From: Nitriliruptorales bacterium
Lineage (GTDB): Bacteria; Actinomycetota; Nitriliruptoria; Euzebyales; Egibacteraceae
NCBI GenBank assembly: GCA_009379795.1
Contig: WHTC01000005.1
Coordinates: 1 to 41,521 of the forward strand
Reading direction: 5' to 3'
Length of the DNA stretch: 41,521 nucleotides
Every line of letters starts with the position of its first letter. Position 1 is the first letter of the stretch. This document shows positions 8,919 through 19,482 of the stretch, in pieces. The notes below the pieces were generated by a model, which did no database searches, was not told the origin of the DNA, and saw only the letters and a list, made by a program, of their open reading frames with translations. The position numbers were made by a program, and so were the translations under genes.

Positions 8919-9398
8919 ATGCCCAGTATTTCCGTCACCATCAACGGCACCACATACACGGACGACGTCGAACCCCGGCTCCTGTTCGTGCACTACCTGC
9001 GAGATCGACTGGGCCTGACCGGCACGAACATCGGGTGCGACACCTCCAACTGCGGGGCGTGCACGGTGATGGTGGACGGCTCCAGCGTGAAAAGCTGCAC
9101 CATGTTGGCCGTGCAGGCCGACGGCACGGAGGTGACAACCATCCAGGGGCTGGCCGACGGTGAGTGGCACCCGCTGCAGAAGGCGTTCAACACCGAACAC
9201 GCCCTGCAGTGCGGGTATTGCACGCCGGGGATGATCATGGCGTCCGTCGACCTGCTGGAGCGCAACCCGGATCCGAGCGAGGAGGAGGTTCGCGACGGCC
9301 TGGAAGGGAATCTCTGCCGCTGCACCGGTTATCAGAACATCGTCAAGGCTGTGCGTTCCGCCGCCGCCGAGATGCGCCAGCAGGAGGTGGGGGCATGA
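8919..9398 (+). CDS. coxS: Molybdenum hydroxylase small [2Fe-2S] subunit (CoxS-like)
   Basis: [16 protein letters not shown] and [10 protein letters not shown] ... [12 protein letters not shown], the two [2Fe-2S] motifs. Confidence 0.95.
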   Translation: MPSISVTINGTTYTDDVEPRLLFVHYLRDRLGLTGTNIGCDTSNCGACTVMVDGSSVKSCTMLAVQADGTEVTTIQGLADGEWHPLQKAFNTEHALQCGYCTPGMIMASVDLLERNPDPSEEEVRDGLEGNLCRCTGYQNIVKAVRSAAAEMRQQEVGA

Positions 9399-11872
9399 GC
9401 GAGATCGATGCTGACCTCGTCGGCCAGGAGATTCGCGAGCAAGAGGCGGTCAGCCCTCCCGACACCGACGCCCACGTCGGCCGGTCGCTGCTGCGCAAGG
9501 AGGACGCGCGGCTGGTCACCGGTCAGGCCAACTGGACCGACAACATCCAGTTGCCCGGGATGCTGCATATGGCTGTCCTGCGAAGTCCGATGGCCCACGC
9601 GCGCATCACCCACATCGACGTGTCGGGCGCGTTGGAGCAGCCCAACGTCATCGCCGCCTTCTCCGGCGCCGACCTGGCTGAGGACTGGGCGTCCGCCCTG
9701 CCCTGCGCCTGGCCGGTGACCGAGGACATCGTGATTCCCGACCACTGGCCGCTGGCCACCGACGAGGTGCGCTACGCCGGTGACGGCGTCGCGGTGGTGA
9801 TCGCACGGGATCGCTACTCGGCCGCGGACGCGCTGGAGACCATCGAGGTCGAGTACGACCCGTTGCCGGTCGTGACCGGCATGGAGGAGGCGCTGAAGGA
9901 TGAGGTGCTCGTCCACAGCGACAAGGGCACCAATAGGTCCTACCGCTTCGCCATGGAGAGCGGAGACCTCGACGGCGACTTCGCCGGCGAGGACCTGGTC
10001 GTCCTCAAGCGTCGCTTCATCCAGCAGCGGCTCATCCCGAACGCCATCGAGCCCCGCGCCGTGGTGGTCGCACCGATCGCCGCGGCCGGCGAGTACACGC
10101 TGTATTCGGCGACGCAGATCCCGCACATCCTGCGGGTGATGCTGTCGCTGGTCAACGGCATCCCCGAGCACAAGCTGCGTGTGGTCGCGCCTGATGTCGG
10201 GGGCGGCTTCGGCTCCAAGCTCAACGTGTACGCCGAGGAGGCGCTCGCGCTGGCGGTCGCCAAGCGGCTCGGCCGCCCGCTGAAGTGGACCGAGTCCCGC
10301 TCGGAGGGCTACCTGACGACGATCCACGGTCGGGACCAGATCCAGGATCTGGAGATCTCGGCCACGCGCGACGGCATCGTCAAGGGGCTCAAGGTCGATC
10401 TGAAGACCGACATGGGCGCCTACCTGCAGCTGGTGACGCCGGGCATCCCGCTCCTCGGGGCCCAGATGTTCAACGCGATCTACAAGTTCAGCTCCTACTC
10501 GTTCTCGTGCACCGGCGTGTTCACCAATAAGACGCCGACGGACGCGTATCGGGGCGCCGGGCGGCCCGAGGCCACCTTCGCCATCGAACGCCTGATGGAC
10601 GACCTGGCTGCCGAGCTGGGCATGGACCCCGTCGAACTGCGTCGCCGCAACTGGATCCAGCACGCCGAGTTTCCCTACGACACCATCTCGGGGCTGCAGT
10701 ACGACTCGGGCAACTACGAGGCGGCGACCGACCGGGCACTGGAGTTGTTCGACTACGACGGGCTGCGCGCCGAGCAGCGGCAGCGGCGCGAGTCGGGCGA
10801 TGCCGTGCAGCTCGGCATCGGCGTGTCCACCTTCACCGAGGCCTGCGGGTTGGCGCCCTCACGTGCGCTCGGCGAGGGCAACTACGGCGCCGGCGGCTGG
10901 GAGGCGGCGTCGATCCGGATGCTGCCCACCGGCGTGGCCGAGGTGGTGACCGGCAGCTCGGCCCATGGGCAGGGCCACGAGACCGCATGGAGCCAGATCG
11001 CGGCCGACGCACTCGGCGTGGGCTATGACGACATCGACGTGCTGCACGGTGACACCAAGGTGTCGCCGGTCGGCATGGACACCTACGGCTCGCGGTCTCT
11101 GGTGATCGGCGGCATCGCCGTTCAGAAGGCCGCTGAGCGCATCGTGGACAAGGCCCGCAAGATCGCGGCCCATATGCTGGAGGCCGACGAGGGCGACCTC
11201 GAGTTCGATCGCGGCAGCTTCCGGGTGAAGGGATCCCCGGAGGCGTCCACGACCATCCAGGACGTGGCGTTCGCCGCGTTCACCGCCCATGACCTGCCCG
11301 AGGGCGTGGAGCCGAACCTGTACGCGGACTGCACCTTCGATCCGATCAACCTGTCGTTCCCCCACGGCACACACCTGTGTGCGGTGGACATCGACACCGA
11401 GACGGGCTTCGCGAAGATCCGCAAGTACGTGTCCGTCGACGATGTCGGCAGCGTCGTCAACCCGCAGATCGTGGAGGGCCAGATTCACGGAGGGGTGGCC
11501 CAGGGCATCGGCCAAGCGTTGTACGAGGAGGCCATCTACGACGAGGACGGCAACCTCACCACCGGTACCCTGGTCGACTACCTGGTGCCCGCCGCGCCAG
11601 ACCTGCCCGCGTTCATCACCGACCGTACCGAGACGCCGGCGACCACCAACCCGCTGGGCGCCAAGGGCGTGGGCGAGGCTGGCACCATCGCCTCGACTCC
11701 GGCGGTGGTCAATGCCATCGTCGACGGACTGCGCCATCTCGGCGTGACCGATGTCCGCATGCCCTGCACACCCGAGCGCGTGTGGCGGGCGATCCACGAC
11801 ACCGGGACCGGGCAGACGGCCTCGGCCGCGGCCACCCGGACAGCGCAGCCTGGACAGGAGGTGTCCGCGTGA
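9395..11872 (+). CDS. coxL: Molybdenum hydroxylase large subunit (CoxL form II-like)
   Basis: [23 protein letters not shown] start, [21 protein letters not shown] active-site loop, [16 protein letters not shown] overlap with coxS. Confidence 0.95.
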   Translation: MSEIDADLVGQEIREQEAVSPPDTDAHVGRSLLRKEDARLVTGQANWTDNIQLPGMLHMAVLRSPMAHARITHIDVSGALEQPNVIAAFSGADLAEDWASALPCAWPVTEDIVIPDHWPLATDEVRYAGDGVAVVIARDRYSAADALETIEVEYDPLPVVTGMEEALKDEVLVHSDKGTNRSYRFAMESGDLDGDFAGEDLVVLKRRFIQQRLIPNAIEPRAVVVAPIAAAGEYTLYSATQIPHILRVMLSLVNGIPEHKLRVVAPDVGGGFGSKLNVYAEEALALAVAKRLGRPLKWTESRSEGYLTTIHGRDQIQDLEISATRDGIVKGLKVDLKTDMGAYLQLVTPGIPLLGAQMFNAIYKFSSYSFSCTGVFTNKTPTDAYRGAGRPEATFAIERLMDDLAAELGMDPVELRRRNWIQHAEFPYDTISGLQYDSGNYEAATDRALELFDYDGLRAEQRQRRESGDAVQLGIGVSTFTEACGLAPSRALGEGNYGAGGWEAASIRMLPTGVAEVVTGSSAHGQGHETAWSQIAADALGVGYDDIDVLHGDTKVSPVGMDTYGSRSLVIGGIAVQKAAERIVDKARKIAAHMLEADEGDLEFDRGSFRVKGSPEASTTIQDVAFAAFTAHDLPEGVEPNLYADCTFDPINLSFPHGTHLCAVDIDTETGFAKIRKYVSVDDVGSVVNPQIVEGQIHGGVAQGIGQALYEEAIYDEDGNLTTGTLVDYLVPAAPDLPAFITDRTETPATTNPLGAKGVGEAGTIASTPAVVNAIVDGLRHLGVTDVRMPCTPERVWRAIHDTGTGQTASAAATRTAQPGQEVSA

Positions 11873-12726
11873 TCCCGTTCCCCTTCGACTACGTTCGCCC
11901 TGCCTCGGTGGCCGAGGCCATCGCCGCGCTCGGTGAGCACGGTGACGAGGCCAAGATTCTGGCCGGCGGGCACAGCCTGCTGCCGTTGATGAAGCTGCGC
12001 CTGGCGGCGCCCGGGGTGATCGTCGACCTCGGGCGCGTCGGGGAACTCCGCGGCGTGCGCGACGACGGCGACATGCTCGCCATCGGTGCGATGACCACCC
12101 ATGCCGCGGTCGTCGACGACCCGCTGGTGCGGCAGCACTGCGGCATCCTGTCGCAGACCGCCGCGCTTGTGGGGGACCCGCAGGTCCGCCACCGCGGCAC
12201 CATCGGCGGTTCGCTGGCGCACGGCGACGCCGCGGGGGACCTGCCTGCGGTGGCGCTGGCCGTCGGCGCCGAGCTGGTGGCAGAGGGACCCGCCGGTCGC
12301 CGGACCATCCCGGCCTCGGATTTCTTCATCGACTACCTCAGCACCGCCCTGGGCGAGGACGAGGTGCTTGTGGAGGTGCGGATGCCCAAGCTCGGCCCGG
12401 GCTGGGGGTACCACTACGAGAAGTTCAACCGCGTCGCCCAAGCCTGGGCCGTGGTGGGCGCCTGTGCACTGGTCCGGCGCGAGAACGGCGGCATCGCCGA
12501 GGCCCGCGTCGGCCTGACCAACATGGGGACTGTCCCGGTGCGCGCCGGGACGACCGAGCAGGCGCTGGCCGGCGCCTCGGCGGATTCCGGGGCGATCGCC
12601 GAAGCCGCCGCGCACGCTGCTGAGGGCACCGACCCGCCGACCGATCTCAGCGCCCACGCGGACTACCGGCGGCACCTTGCGCAGGTCCTCACGCGCAGGG
12701 CGCTGGAGGCTGCCGCCAGCCGGTGA
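11869..12726 (+). CDS. coxM: Molybdenum hydroxylase FAD-binding subunit (CoxM-like)
   Basis: [54 protein letters not shown] overlap with coxL. Confidence 0.95.
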   Translation: MIPFPFDYVRPASVAEAIAALGEHGDEAKILAGGHSLLPLMKLRLAAPGVIVDLGRVGELRGVRDDGDMLAIGAMTTHAAVVDDPLVRQHCGILSQTAALVGDPQVRHRGTIGGSLAHGDAAGDLPAVALAVGAELVAEGPAGRRTIPASDFFIDYLSTALGEDEVLVEVRMPKLGPGWGYHYEKFNRVAQAWAVVGACALVRRENGGIAEARVGLTNMGTVPVRAGTTEQALAGASADSGAIAEAAAHAAEGTDPPTDLSAHADYRRHLAQVLTRRALEAAASR

Positions 12727-13676
12727 GCGAGGGAGCGCGGAACGCGTCAGCGACCGGGCGCGGCCTGCTGCCTGAGGGGGTCGACACCCCCTCGGTGTTG
12801 CGGGCCGCGCTCGGCCGCCACCACTACCTGGCCGACGAGGGCCTGGCCACCGCTGCCTTCCTGGCGTTGCGGCTCCACCGGCCGATGTTCCTGGAGGGTG
12901 ACGCCGGGGTCGGCAAGACGGCCGTGGGCGCCGCCCTCGCCGAGGTGCTCGGCGTGTCGCTGTTGCGCCTGCAGTGCTATGAGGGCATCGACGCTTCCCA
13001 GGCGCTGTACGACTGGGACTTCCCCCGCCAGTTGCTGCACCTGCGTGCCGCGGAGGCGGCGCACACCGTCGCAGGGGAAGTGGTCGACGCCAGCGCGTTG
13101 GAGGCCGAGTTGTACGACCGGCGGTTCCTGCTCGCCCGCCCGCTGCTCGCGGCGCTGGAGCAGTCGCCGAGCGTGCTGCTGATCGACGAGATCGACCGCG
13201 CCGACGACGAGTTCGAGGCGTTCCTGCTGGAGTTGCTGAGCGAGTTCGCCGTCAGCGTGCCGGAACTGGGCACCCTGCGTGCCGACGTCCCGCCGGCCGT
13301 CGTGCTGACCTCGAACCGCACCAGGGAAGTGTCCGACGCGCTGAAGCGGCGCTGCCTCTACCACTGGGTGGATCATCCGGACTTCGCGCGCGAGGTCGAG
13401 ATCGTGCGCACCCGCCTGCCGCACGCTGCGGCGCGCCTCACCCACCAGGTGGTCACCGCCGTGCACGTGCTGCGAGGCCAGGATCTCCTCAAGCCGCCGG
13501 GGGTAGCCGAGACACTGGACTGGACCGAGGCGCTGGTGGCGCTGGGCGCGGACTCGCTGGAGGCTGAGGTGGCCACGGTCACGCTCGGGTCGGTGCTGAA
13601 GTACCGGGAAGACCTGGAGAGGGCGCAGCGGCTGGACGTCACGGCGATGCTCCGGGAGGCGGCGGCCGGAGCATGA
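12723..13676 (+). CDS. MoxR-family AAA+ ATPase (CoxD-like)
   Basis: MFLEGDAGVGKTAVG Walker A, VLLIDEIDRADDEFEAFLLELLSE Walker B, VVLTSNRTREVSDALKRRCLYHW. Confidence 0.93.
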   Translation: MSEGARNASATGRGLLPEGVDTPSVLRAALGRHHYLADEGLATAAFLALRLHRPMFLEGDAGVGKTAVGAALAEVLGVSLLRLQCYEGIDASQALYDWDFPRQLLHLRAAEAAHTVAGEVVDASALEAELYDRRFLLARPLLAALEQSPSVLLIDEIDRADDEFEAFLLELLSEFAVSVPELGTLRADVPPAVVLTSNRTREVSDALKRRCLYHWVDHPDFAREVEIVRTRLPHAAARLTHQVVTAVHVLRGQDLLKPPGVAETLDWTEALVALGADSLEAEVATVTLGSVLKYREDLERAQRLDVTAMLREAAAGA

Positions 13677-14857
13677 GCGCCGAAGACGTGCAGGCGCTGG
13701 GCCATGACATGACAGTGAGCGCCGACGCGGTCGTCACGATCGTGGGGTTCGCCCGGACGCTGCGTGCCGCCGGGGTCGCCGCGTCGCCCGACCGGGTGCA
13801 GCGACTGGTCCAGGCGCTGCAGGCGCTCGACCCCCGTCGCCGCGAGCACGTCTATTGGGCGGGACGGCTCACCCTGTGCGGCTGTCTGGAGGACCTGGAA
13901 CGCTACGACCGCGCCTTCGACGCCTATTTCGCCGGGCAGGCGCCGCACCGCCGGCCCCGGCCCCAGCAGACTCCCGGCCACGTACCGGTGTCGCTGGATG
14001 TCAGCGCCGCCGACAGGCCGGCGGCCGGGCAGCAGGACAACGACGATGCGCTGAGTCTGGCCAGCGCAGCCAGCACCGCCGAGCGGCTCCGCCACCGGGA
14101 CTTCGCGGCGCTGAGCCGCAGCGAGCGCGACGAGATCAGTCGGCTGCTGGCTCGGCTGCGGCTCCCGGGGGAGCTGCGCCGTACCCGCCGCTTCCGCCCC
14201 GCCCACCGCGGGAGCATCGATCAGGGTGCGACCGTGCGGGAGTTGCTGCGCGCGGGCGGGGAGCCCGCCCGCCTGCGTCACCGGGCGATCCGGCGACGGC
14301 CGAGGCGGGTTGTCCTGCTCGTCGACGTCAGCGGATCGATGAGCCTGTACGCGGGTGCGCTGCTGCGCTTCGCGCACGCCACCGCGCGCCGCGCCGTGGG
14401 GCCCACCGAGGTGTTCACCATCGGCACACGGCTTACCTGGGTGACGCGCGAGTTGTCCCACCGCGACCCCGACGCCGCCATGGCGGCGGTGTCCGGCTCG
14501 GTGCCCGACTTCAGTGGCGGCACGCGCCTCGGTGGGCTCTTGAAGGAGTTCCTGGATCGCTGGGGGCAGCGGGGGATGGCCCGAGGGGCGGTGGCGGCGA
14601 TCCTGTCCGATGGCTGGGAGCGCGGTGACGCCAGGTTGTTGGCCGAGCAGATGGCCCGGCTGTCGCGGCTGGCGCACCGGGTGGTCTGGTCGAACCCGCG
14701 CAAGGCCCGCCCGGGATACGCGCCCCTGGCTGCGGGTATGGCTGCAGCACTCCCGTACGTTGACGATTTTGTGGAAGGCCACAGTCTGGCCGCGCTGGAG
14801 CACCTTGCAGCCGTGGTGGCAGGCGCGGCCGGGACGAAGGGAGACAGCGGTGCGTGA
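13673..14857 (+). CDS. VWA-domain CoxE family protein
   Basis: VVLLVDVSGSMSLYAGALLRFAHA MIDAS motif, TRLGGLLKEFL, AILSDGWERGD; follows MoxR with overlap. Confidence 0.92.
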   Translation: MSAEDVQALGHDMTVSADAVVTIVGFARTLRAAGVAASPDRVQRLVQALQALDPRRREHVYWAGRLTLCGCLEDLERYDRAFDAYFAGQAPHRRPRPQQTPGHVPVSLDVSAADRPAAGQQDNDDALSLASAASTAERLRHRDFAALSRSERDEISRLLARLRLPGELRRTRRFRPAHRGSIDQGATVRELLRAGGEPARLRHRAIRRRPRRVVLLVDVSGSMSLYAGALLRFAHATARRAVGPTEVFTIGTRLTWVTRELSHRDPDAAMAAVSGSVPDFSGGTRLGGLLKEFLDRWGQRGMARGAVAAILSDGWERGDARLLAEQMARLSRLAHRVVWSNPRKARPGYAPLAAGMAAALPYVDDFVEGHSLAALEHLAAVVAGAAGTKGDSGA

Positions 14858-15992
14858 CATCCTCAGCGACCTGCGGCGCTGGCACACCGAGGGGACTCCG
14901 GTGGGGCTCGCGACGGTCGTCGGTGTACAGCAGAGCGCGCCGCGGCAGCCCGGCGCGTCGATGGCCCTGGCCGCGGACGGGACCGTTATGGGCAGCGTGT
15001 CCGGCGGTTGCGTTGAGGGAGCGGTCGTCGAGGTCGCTCAGCAGGTGCTCGCCGACGGCGCGCCGCAACTGTCGCGCTACGGGTTCAGCGATGACGAGGC
15101 GTTCGCCGTCGGGCTGACCTGTGGCGGCCAGATCGACATCTTCGTCGAGCGCGTTGACCCCGCAGTGCTGCCGGGGTTGCCCGCGATCGCCGACGCGGTC
15201 GCCGCGGGGCGCCCGGTGGCCGTCGCCACCGTGCTGACCGTGCCCGACGCGCCCGGCCCGGCCCACGGCGTGAGGCCCGGAGCCAAACTCATCGTCTGGC
15301 CTGATTCGGTGGACGGGACGCTGGGCAACGAGGGTATCGACGCGGCCGTCACCGACGACGCGCGCGGGTTCCTGGAGCAGGGCATCACCGGGCAGCGCCG
15401 CTACGGGGCGCGCGGCGAGCGTCGCCTGGAAGATCTCACGGTTTTCGTGGAGGCGCTCGCGCCGCGACCGCGGATGCTCGTATTCGGCGCCATCGACTTC
15501 GCCTCCGCGGTCGCCCGGGTGGGCGTGCTGCTCGGCTACCACGTCACGGTGTGCGACGCGCGGGCGGTGTTCGCCACCCCGTTGCGCTTCCCGCAGGCGC
15601 ATGAGGTCGTCGTCGAGTGGCCACACCGCTACCTCGCCAGGACCCGCGTCGACTCCCGCACGGTGATCTGCGTGCTGACGCACGACCCGAAGTTCGACGT
15701 GCCCCTCCTGGAGGTCGCGTTGCGCACCGACGCGACCTACATCGGCGCGATGGGCAGCCGCCGCACCCATGAGGACCGGCTCGACCGCCTGCGCGAGCGG
15801 GGGCTCACTGACGAGGAGTTGGTGCGGCTGCACTCGCCCATCGGCCTGGACCTGGGGGCTCGTACCCCGGAGGAGACGGCCGTGTCGGTGGCCGCGGAGA
15901 TCATCGCCGAGCGCTGGGGCGGTAGCGGCCGGCCACTGTCGGAGACCGAGGGCCAGATTCATCGGCCCGGTCAGGCCCTCGTGAGCCCATGA
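14850..15992 (+). CDS. XdhC/CoxI family molybdoenzyme maturation protein
   Basis: VGVQQSAPRQPGASMALAADGTVMGSVSGGCVEGAV and IGAMGSRRTHEDRLDRLRERG ... HSPIGLDLGARTPEETAVSVAAEI; GTG start at 14850. Confidence 0.93.
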   Translation: MRDILSDLRRWHTEGTPVGLATVVGVQQSAPRQPGASMALAADGTVMGSVSGGCVEGAVVEVAQQVLADGAPQLSRYGFSDDEAFAVGLTCGGQIDIFVERVDPAVLPGLPAIADAVAAGRPVAVATVLTVPDAPGPAHGVRPGAKLIVWPDSVDGTLGNEGIDAAVTDDARGFLEQGITGQRRYGARGERRLEDLTVFVEALAPRPRMLVFGAIDFASAVARVGVLLGYHVTVCDARAVFATPLRFPQAHEVVVEWPHRYLARTRVDSRTVICVLTHDPKFDVPLLEVALRTDATYIGAMGSRRTHEDRLDRLRERGLTDEELVRLHSPIGLDLGARTPEETAVSVAAEIIAERWGGSGRPLSETEGQIHRPGQALVSP

Positions 15993-16654
15993 ACTCCAGC
16001 TGTTCCGCCGTTGCACCCCCGGGCGCGGCCCGCCTGGTGGTCGGCGGGCTGCTGCTTGCCGCCGGCGCGGGCCGCCGCATGGGCCTGCCGAAGGCGCTGG
16101 TACGCTGGGAGGGTGGGTTGCTGGTGGAGCGCGGGGTGGCACTGCTGCTCTCGGGCGGGTGCGACCCCGTCATGGTCGTCCTGGGTGCGAGGGCCGACCA
16201 GGTGCTGGCCAGTGCCCACCTCGCGCCTGCCAAGGTGATCGTCCATAACGGCTGGAACGAGGGCATGGGATCTTCGCTGCGCGCTGGGCTCAACGCCCTG
16301 GATGAAGGGAAGAGGCGGTGCGATGCGGTGGTGGTCGCGCTTGTGGATCAGCCGCTGATCACCTCCGACGCGGTGCGGCGGCTGATCGGTGTATGGTCTG
16401 CACGCTCGCCGCGTCCGGCCGCCACCGTCGCCACCTACGCGGGCCGTCCACGCAACCCGGTGCTGCTCGGCCGGGAGGCCTGGGATCCGGCCCTGGCGGC
16501 CGCCAGGGGCGACACTGGTGCCCGCTCGTTCCTTCGGGCGGGCCTGTCCGACGGGCGCGTCGTGCCTGTTCCATGCGACGATGCCGGTATGCCCGACGAC
16601 ATTGACACCCCCGAGCAGCTCGCCACCGTCCACGCAAAGGTTGAAGAGGGATAA
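15989..16654 (+). CDS. Nucleotidyltransferase (MocA/MobA-like, molybdenum cofactor cytidylyltransferase)
   Basis: LLLAAGAGRRMGLPKALVRWEG, LVDQPLITSDAVRRLI, DIDTPEQL. Confidence 0.9.
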   Translation: MNSSCSAVAPPGAARLVVGGLLLAAGAGRRMGLPKALVRWEGGLLVERGVALLLSGGCDPVMVVLGARADQVLASAHLAPAKVIVHNGWNEGMGSSLRAGLNALDEGKRRCDAVVVALVDQPLITSDAVRRLIGVWSARSPRPAATVATYAGRPRNPVLLGREAWDPALAAARGDTGARSFLRAGLSDGRVVPVPCDDAGMPDDIDTPEQLATVHAKVEEG

Positions 16655-16656
16655 TC

Positions 16657-17364
16657 GTGCAGCTCACTCACTCATTCCACGTCCCCGTCAGCGTCGACGA
16701 GGCCTGGGAGGTGCTCCGCGACGTCGAGCGCATCGCCCCCTGCATGCCGGGCGCCTCGATCGACTCGGTCGACGGTGACAGCTTCACTGGCACGGTCAAG
16801 GTGAAGGTCGGGCCGATCACGGTCGCCTACAAGGGCGAGGCTTCGTTCGTTGGCGTCGACAACGACAACCACCGTGCCTCCATCGAGGCCAAGGGCAAGG
16901 AGACCCGGGGAAGCGGTACGGCCCGTGCCACCGTGCGGGCCGAGCTGAAGGAGACGGCCGAGGGGACCCAGGTCACCATGATCACCGACCTTGCCGTCAC
17001 GGGCCGGCCCGCCCAGTTCGGTCGTGGGGTCATGGCCGACGTCGGCGGCAAACTCGTCGGCCAGTTCGCCGAGTGCCTGTCCTCCGAATTGGCTGCTCCC
17101 GAGCCCATCCCCGCGACACCCCCTGTCGGGCCTTCGGGAACGCAGCAGGCGCCGGCAGCGGAGCGCACCGGTCCCAGCGCGGCCGCTGCGAGCACGCCGC
17201 GGCCGGCAGCCCAGGGTCCGGCCGAGCGCCGCACCAGCGACACCATCGACCTGCTCGATGTCGCCGGTGCCCCTATCGCCAAGCGGCTGGGCCCGGCCCT
17301 GGCGGCCGCAGCGGCCCTGGTCCTGATCATCTGGTTGATCGCCCGCGCCCGCGGCCGCTCCTGA
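16657..17364 (+). CDS. coxG: CoxG-like SRPBCC protein with C-terminal transmembrane anchor
   Basis: FHVPVSVDEAWEVLRDVERIAPCMPGA...VKVKVGPITVAYKGEA; C-terminal LGPALAAAAALVLIIWLIARARGRS. Confidence 0.9.
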   Translation: MQLTHSFHVPVSVDEAWEVLRDVERIAPCMPGASIDSVDGDSFTGTVKVKVGPITVAYKGEASFVGVDNDNHRASIEAKGKETRGSGTARATVRAELKETAEGTQVTMITDLAVTGRPAQFGRGVMADVGGKLVGQFAECLSSELAAPEPIPATPPVGPSGTQQAPAAERTGPSAAAASTPRPAAQGPAERRTSDTIDLLDVAGAPIAKRLGPALAAAAALVLIIWLIARARGRS

Positions 17365-17619
17365 GGCCGCACCACCGGCGCCGACGCGCGCTGCAGCCAC
17401 CGTCGCGGACCAAGACGCGCTCGGCGGCGGTGCGGTCGCTCACGCGGCCGCTTCCTGGCCGCCTGTGCCCGCCTCTGCGCGGACTTCGGACTCGTCATCA
17501 GCAGTCCCTGCCTCGAGGCTTTCGGGAGGGAGCCGGGCATCCACCTCCGGGCCGGGGGTTTGGGCCGGTGCGGCGGCGACCAGGTCGGGGGTCGTGGGCG
17601 CCGCGACGAACAGCAGGAG

Positions 17620-17655
17620 CAGGCCCCCACCGCCCCGCACGCCGGTGGGGGCCTG
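17620..17655. terminator. Perfect 13-bp hairpin between convergent coxG and the XRE regulator (possible terminator, no T-tract)
   Basis: CAGGCCCCCACCG - CCCCGCACGC - CGGTGGGGGCCTG. Confidence 0.5.
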
Positions 17656-17720
17656 CCGCACAGGCGGTCTCTGCCCGGATGAGACCGCCCGCCGGGCGGG
17701 CCGTGTCCTGATCGACGCGC

Positions 17721-19055
17721 TCAGGCCGCGGCGATCAGGTCGCTGAACTCGACGACTTCCGGCAGGTCCTTCCAGGGGTCCAGGCGCTTGCGGACCCCTC
17801 GTATGCGGTGCACCCGCGTCGCCAGGCCCGCATCCACAGCGATTTCGAGCGCTTCCACAGCGGTTCGGCTGGCCTGCTCGGGCTCGCCCTTCTGAGCGTA
17901 GGCCGCGGCCAGATCGGTCAGTACCGCCGAACGGTGCTCGAACCGGCCTGCGTCAGTACCGTTCAGCGCGCGGTTCAGCACCGACTCCGCTTCCGACGCG
18001 TCGCGCAGCAGTACATGGCACAGACCCCGGTACCCGTCGAGGCGGGCGTGATCCCAATGCCGGAACCGACCGACCAGTTGTTCGGGGCGCGCTTCGTCGG
18101 TGGCGTGCTCGGCCCGCTCCAGTGAGTCCTGACACGCTTTGGCGTCACCGGCGAGCGCGTGCTCCTCCGCCTCACAGGCGGCCAGCCACGCCCTCAGCGG
18201 CGCCGGCGAAGCCGGTCCGACGTGGTTCTTGGCTTCGTCCATCAACGCAAGCGCCTGCGCCGTGTCGCCGAGGTGCCCACCAAGAGGGACCGCGGAGTGC
18301 AGTGCCCGGCGAGCGCCCAGCGCGTGGGCACGCAGCGTTCCATTGCCGGATTCCCGCCCGGCGGCCTCAGCGACCTTGAAGTGCTCGCGGGCGTCGCCAC
18401 GGTTGTCCATGTGGAAGGACAGCCAGCCGGAGATGATCGCGGTCTCACCGGCGATCTCGTACAGCTGCTTGCGCACAAAATCCGGCTGCGTCGTGCCCAG
18501 CAGTGTTGTCAGCTCTTCCAGGTGTCCACTCACAGGACCGATGAGCGCTTTAGGGGCAACCGTGTCCTGCATCTGCCCATACGAGGTGGTCAGCGCTTGC
18601 AGATCTTCCAGTTGGCGCCTGTCCAGCTTGCCGGCGTTCTTCGTCGTCCACGCCAGGCGGGCGGGGTCGTCGATGGGAAGAGCCAGAGCCGCGCCACCCA
18701 CGCCCATGAGCCGAAGAAGCTCGCGCCGTCGCATGTCGTGGCTCCAGTCCTCGAGAACCTCGCGCACCGCGGCGATGATCGTCCCGGGGGCGTCCTCGAG
18801 CGTTGTGTCCTCAGCTACAAGAGGCCTTACCAGACCGAGTTCGTACGCATCCAGGTCGAAGATCTCGCACAGGAGTTCGCGATAGAGCGGCTTTGGGACC
18901 TCGCCACCGTTCTCCCAACGGCTGATGGTCGACGGCGACACCATGCGCCCACAGTGAAAGTGGAGCTCCTGCGCCAGCCGCTCCTGCGACCAGCCCTTGC
19001 GCTGCCGTTCTGCGCGCAGCCGTGAGTTCTTGCTCCTGCGCCGCCCCGTAGCCAT
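17721..19055 (-). CDS. XRE-family HTH regulator with long C-terminal TPR-like region
   Basis: RLRAERQRKGWSQERLAQEL...VSPSTISRWENGGEVPKPLYRELLCEIF HTH; helical repeat-like C-terminal region. Start placed at ATG 19055. Confidence 0.85.
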   Translation of the reverse strand: MATGRRRSKNSRLRAERQRKGWSQERLAQELHFHCGRMVSPSTISRWENGGEVPKPLYRELLCEIFDLDAYELGLVRPLVAEDTTLEDAPGTIIAAVREVLEDWSHDMRRRELLRLMGVGGAALALPIDDPARLAWTTKNAGKLDRRQLEDLQALTTSYGQMQDTVAPKALIGPVSGHLEELTTLLGTTQPDFVRKQLYEIAGETAIISGWLSFHMDNRGDAREHFKVAEAAGRESGNGTLRAHALGARRALHSAVPLGGHLGDTAQALALMDEAKNHVGPASPAPLRAWLAACEAEEHALAGDAKACQDSLERAEHATDEARPEQLVGRFRHWDHARLDGYRGLCHVLLRDASEAESVLNRALNGTDAGRFEHRSAVLTDLAAAYAQKGEPEQASRTAVEALEIAVDAGLATRVHRIRGVRKRLDPWKDLPEVVEFSDLIAAA

Positions 19056-19298
19056 CGACAGCCACCTCTCGGTAGGACGGGACGCCCACACCCCGATCGG
19101 GTGGCTTCACGCCAGCCTCCGGACGCTCCGTGCGTCATCCGTCGCCGCGCCGGGACTCGGCTGAGCATCTCTGCCCCGGCGAACGGAGTGTAACCGATAT
19201 TGGCACTCTCACCACGCTCGTCCCTGCATTTGCCTCATATTTCGGGATGGCGCTCTCCGGAGAGCCTGTTGGCCTTCCGATTGAAGGGTGGTGCGAGG

Positions 19299-19481
19299 TC
19301 ATCGCACGGCTCTGCTCTTCACCAACAGCGCTCCTCGAATGTCTGCGACACGGGTGATCAACCGCGCCAGCTCAGTCTGGAGCGCGGGGTGGCGTGAACG
19401 ATGCTGGGCGGTCTGCAGGGCCACCACGGCGGCGGCGAGACAATCAGCGGGTGTTTCGCGGTCGACGGCGGTATAGGGCAT
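19299..19481 (-). CDS. 60-aa hypothetical protein
   Basis: ATG at 19481, 1 nt after the stop of the preceding minus-strand ORF; amphipathic helical sequence. Confidence 0.45.
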   Translation of the reverse strand: MPYTAVDRETPADCLAAAVVALQTAQHRSRHPALQTELARLITRVADIRGALLVKSRAVR

Positions 19482-19482
19482 C

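Noticed and set aside
9164-9394. N-terminal extension of the CoxL ORF
   Set aside because: Overlaps coxS out of frame; ATGA junction at 9395 is the natural start.
8919-12726. Operon as a bona fide aerobic CO dehydrogenase
   Set aside because: Large subunit has AYRGAGR (form II) rather than AYxCSFR.
19130-19357. 75-aa plus-strand ORF upstream of uvrB
   Set aside because: No RBS or recognisable motif; opposite the better supported small minus-strand ORFs and promoter region.
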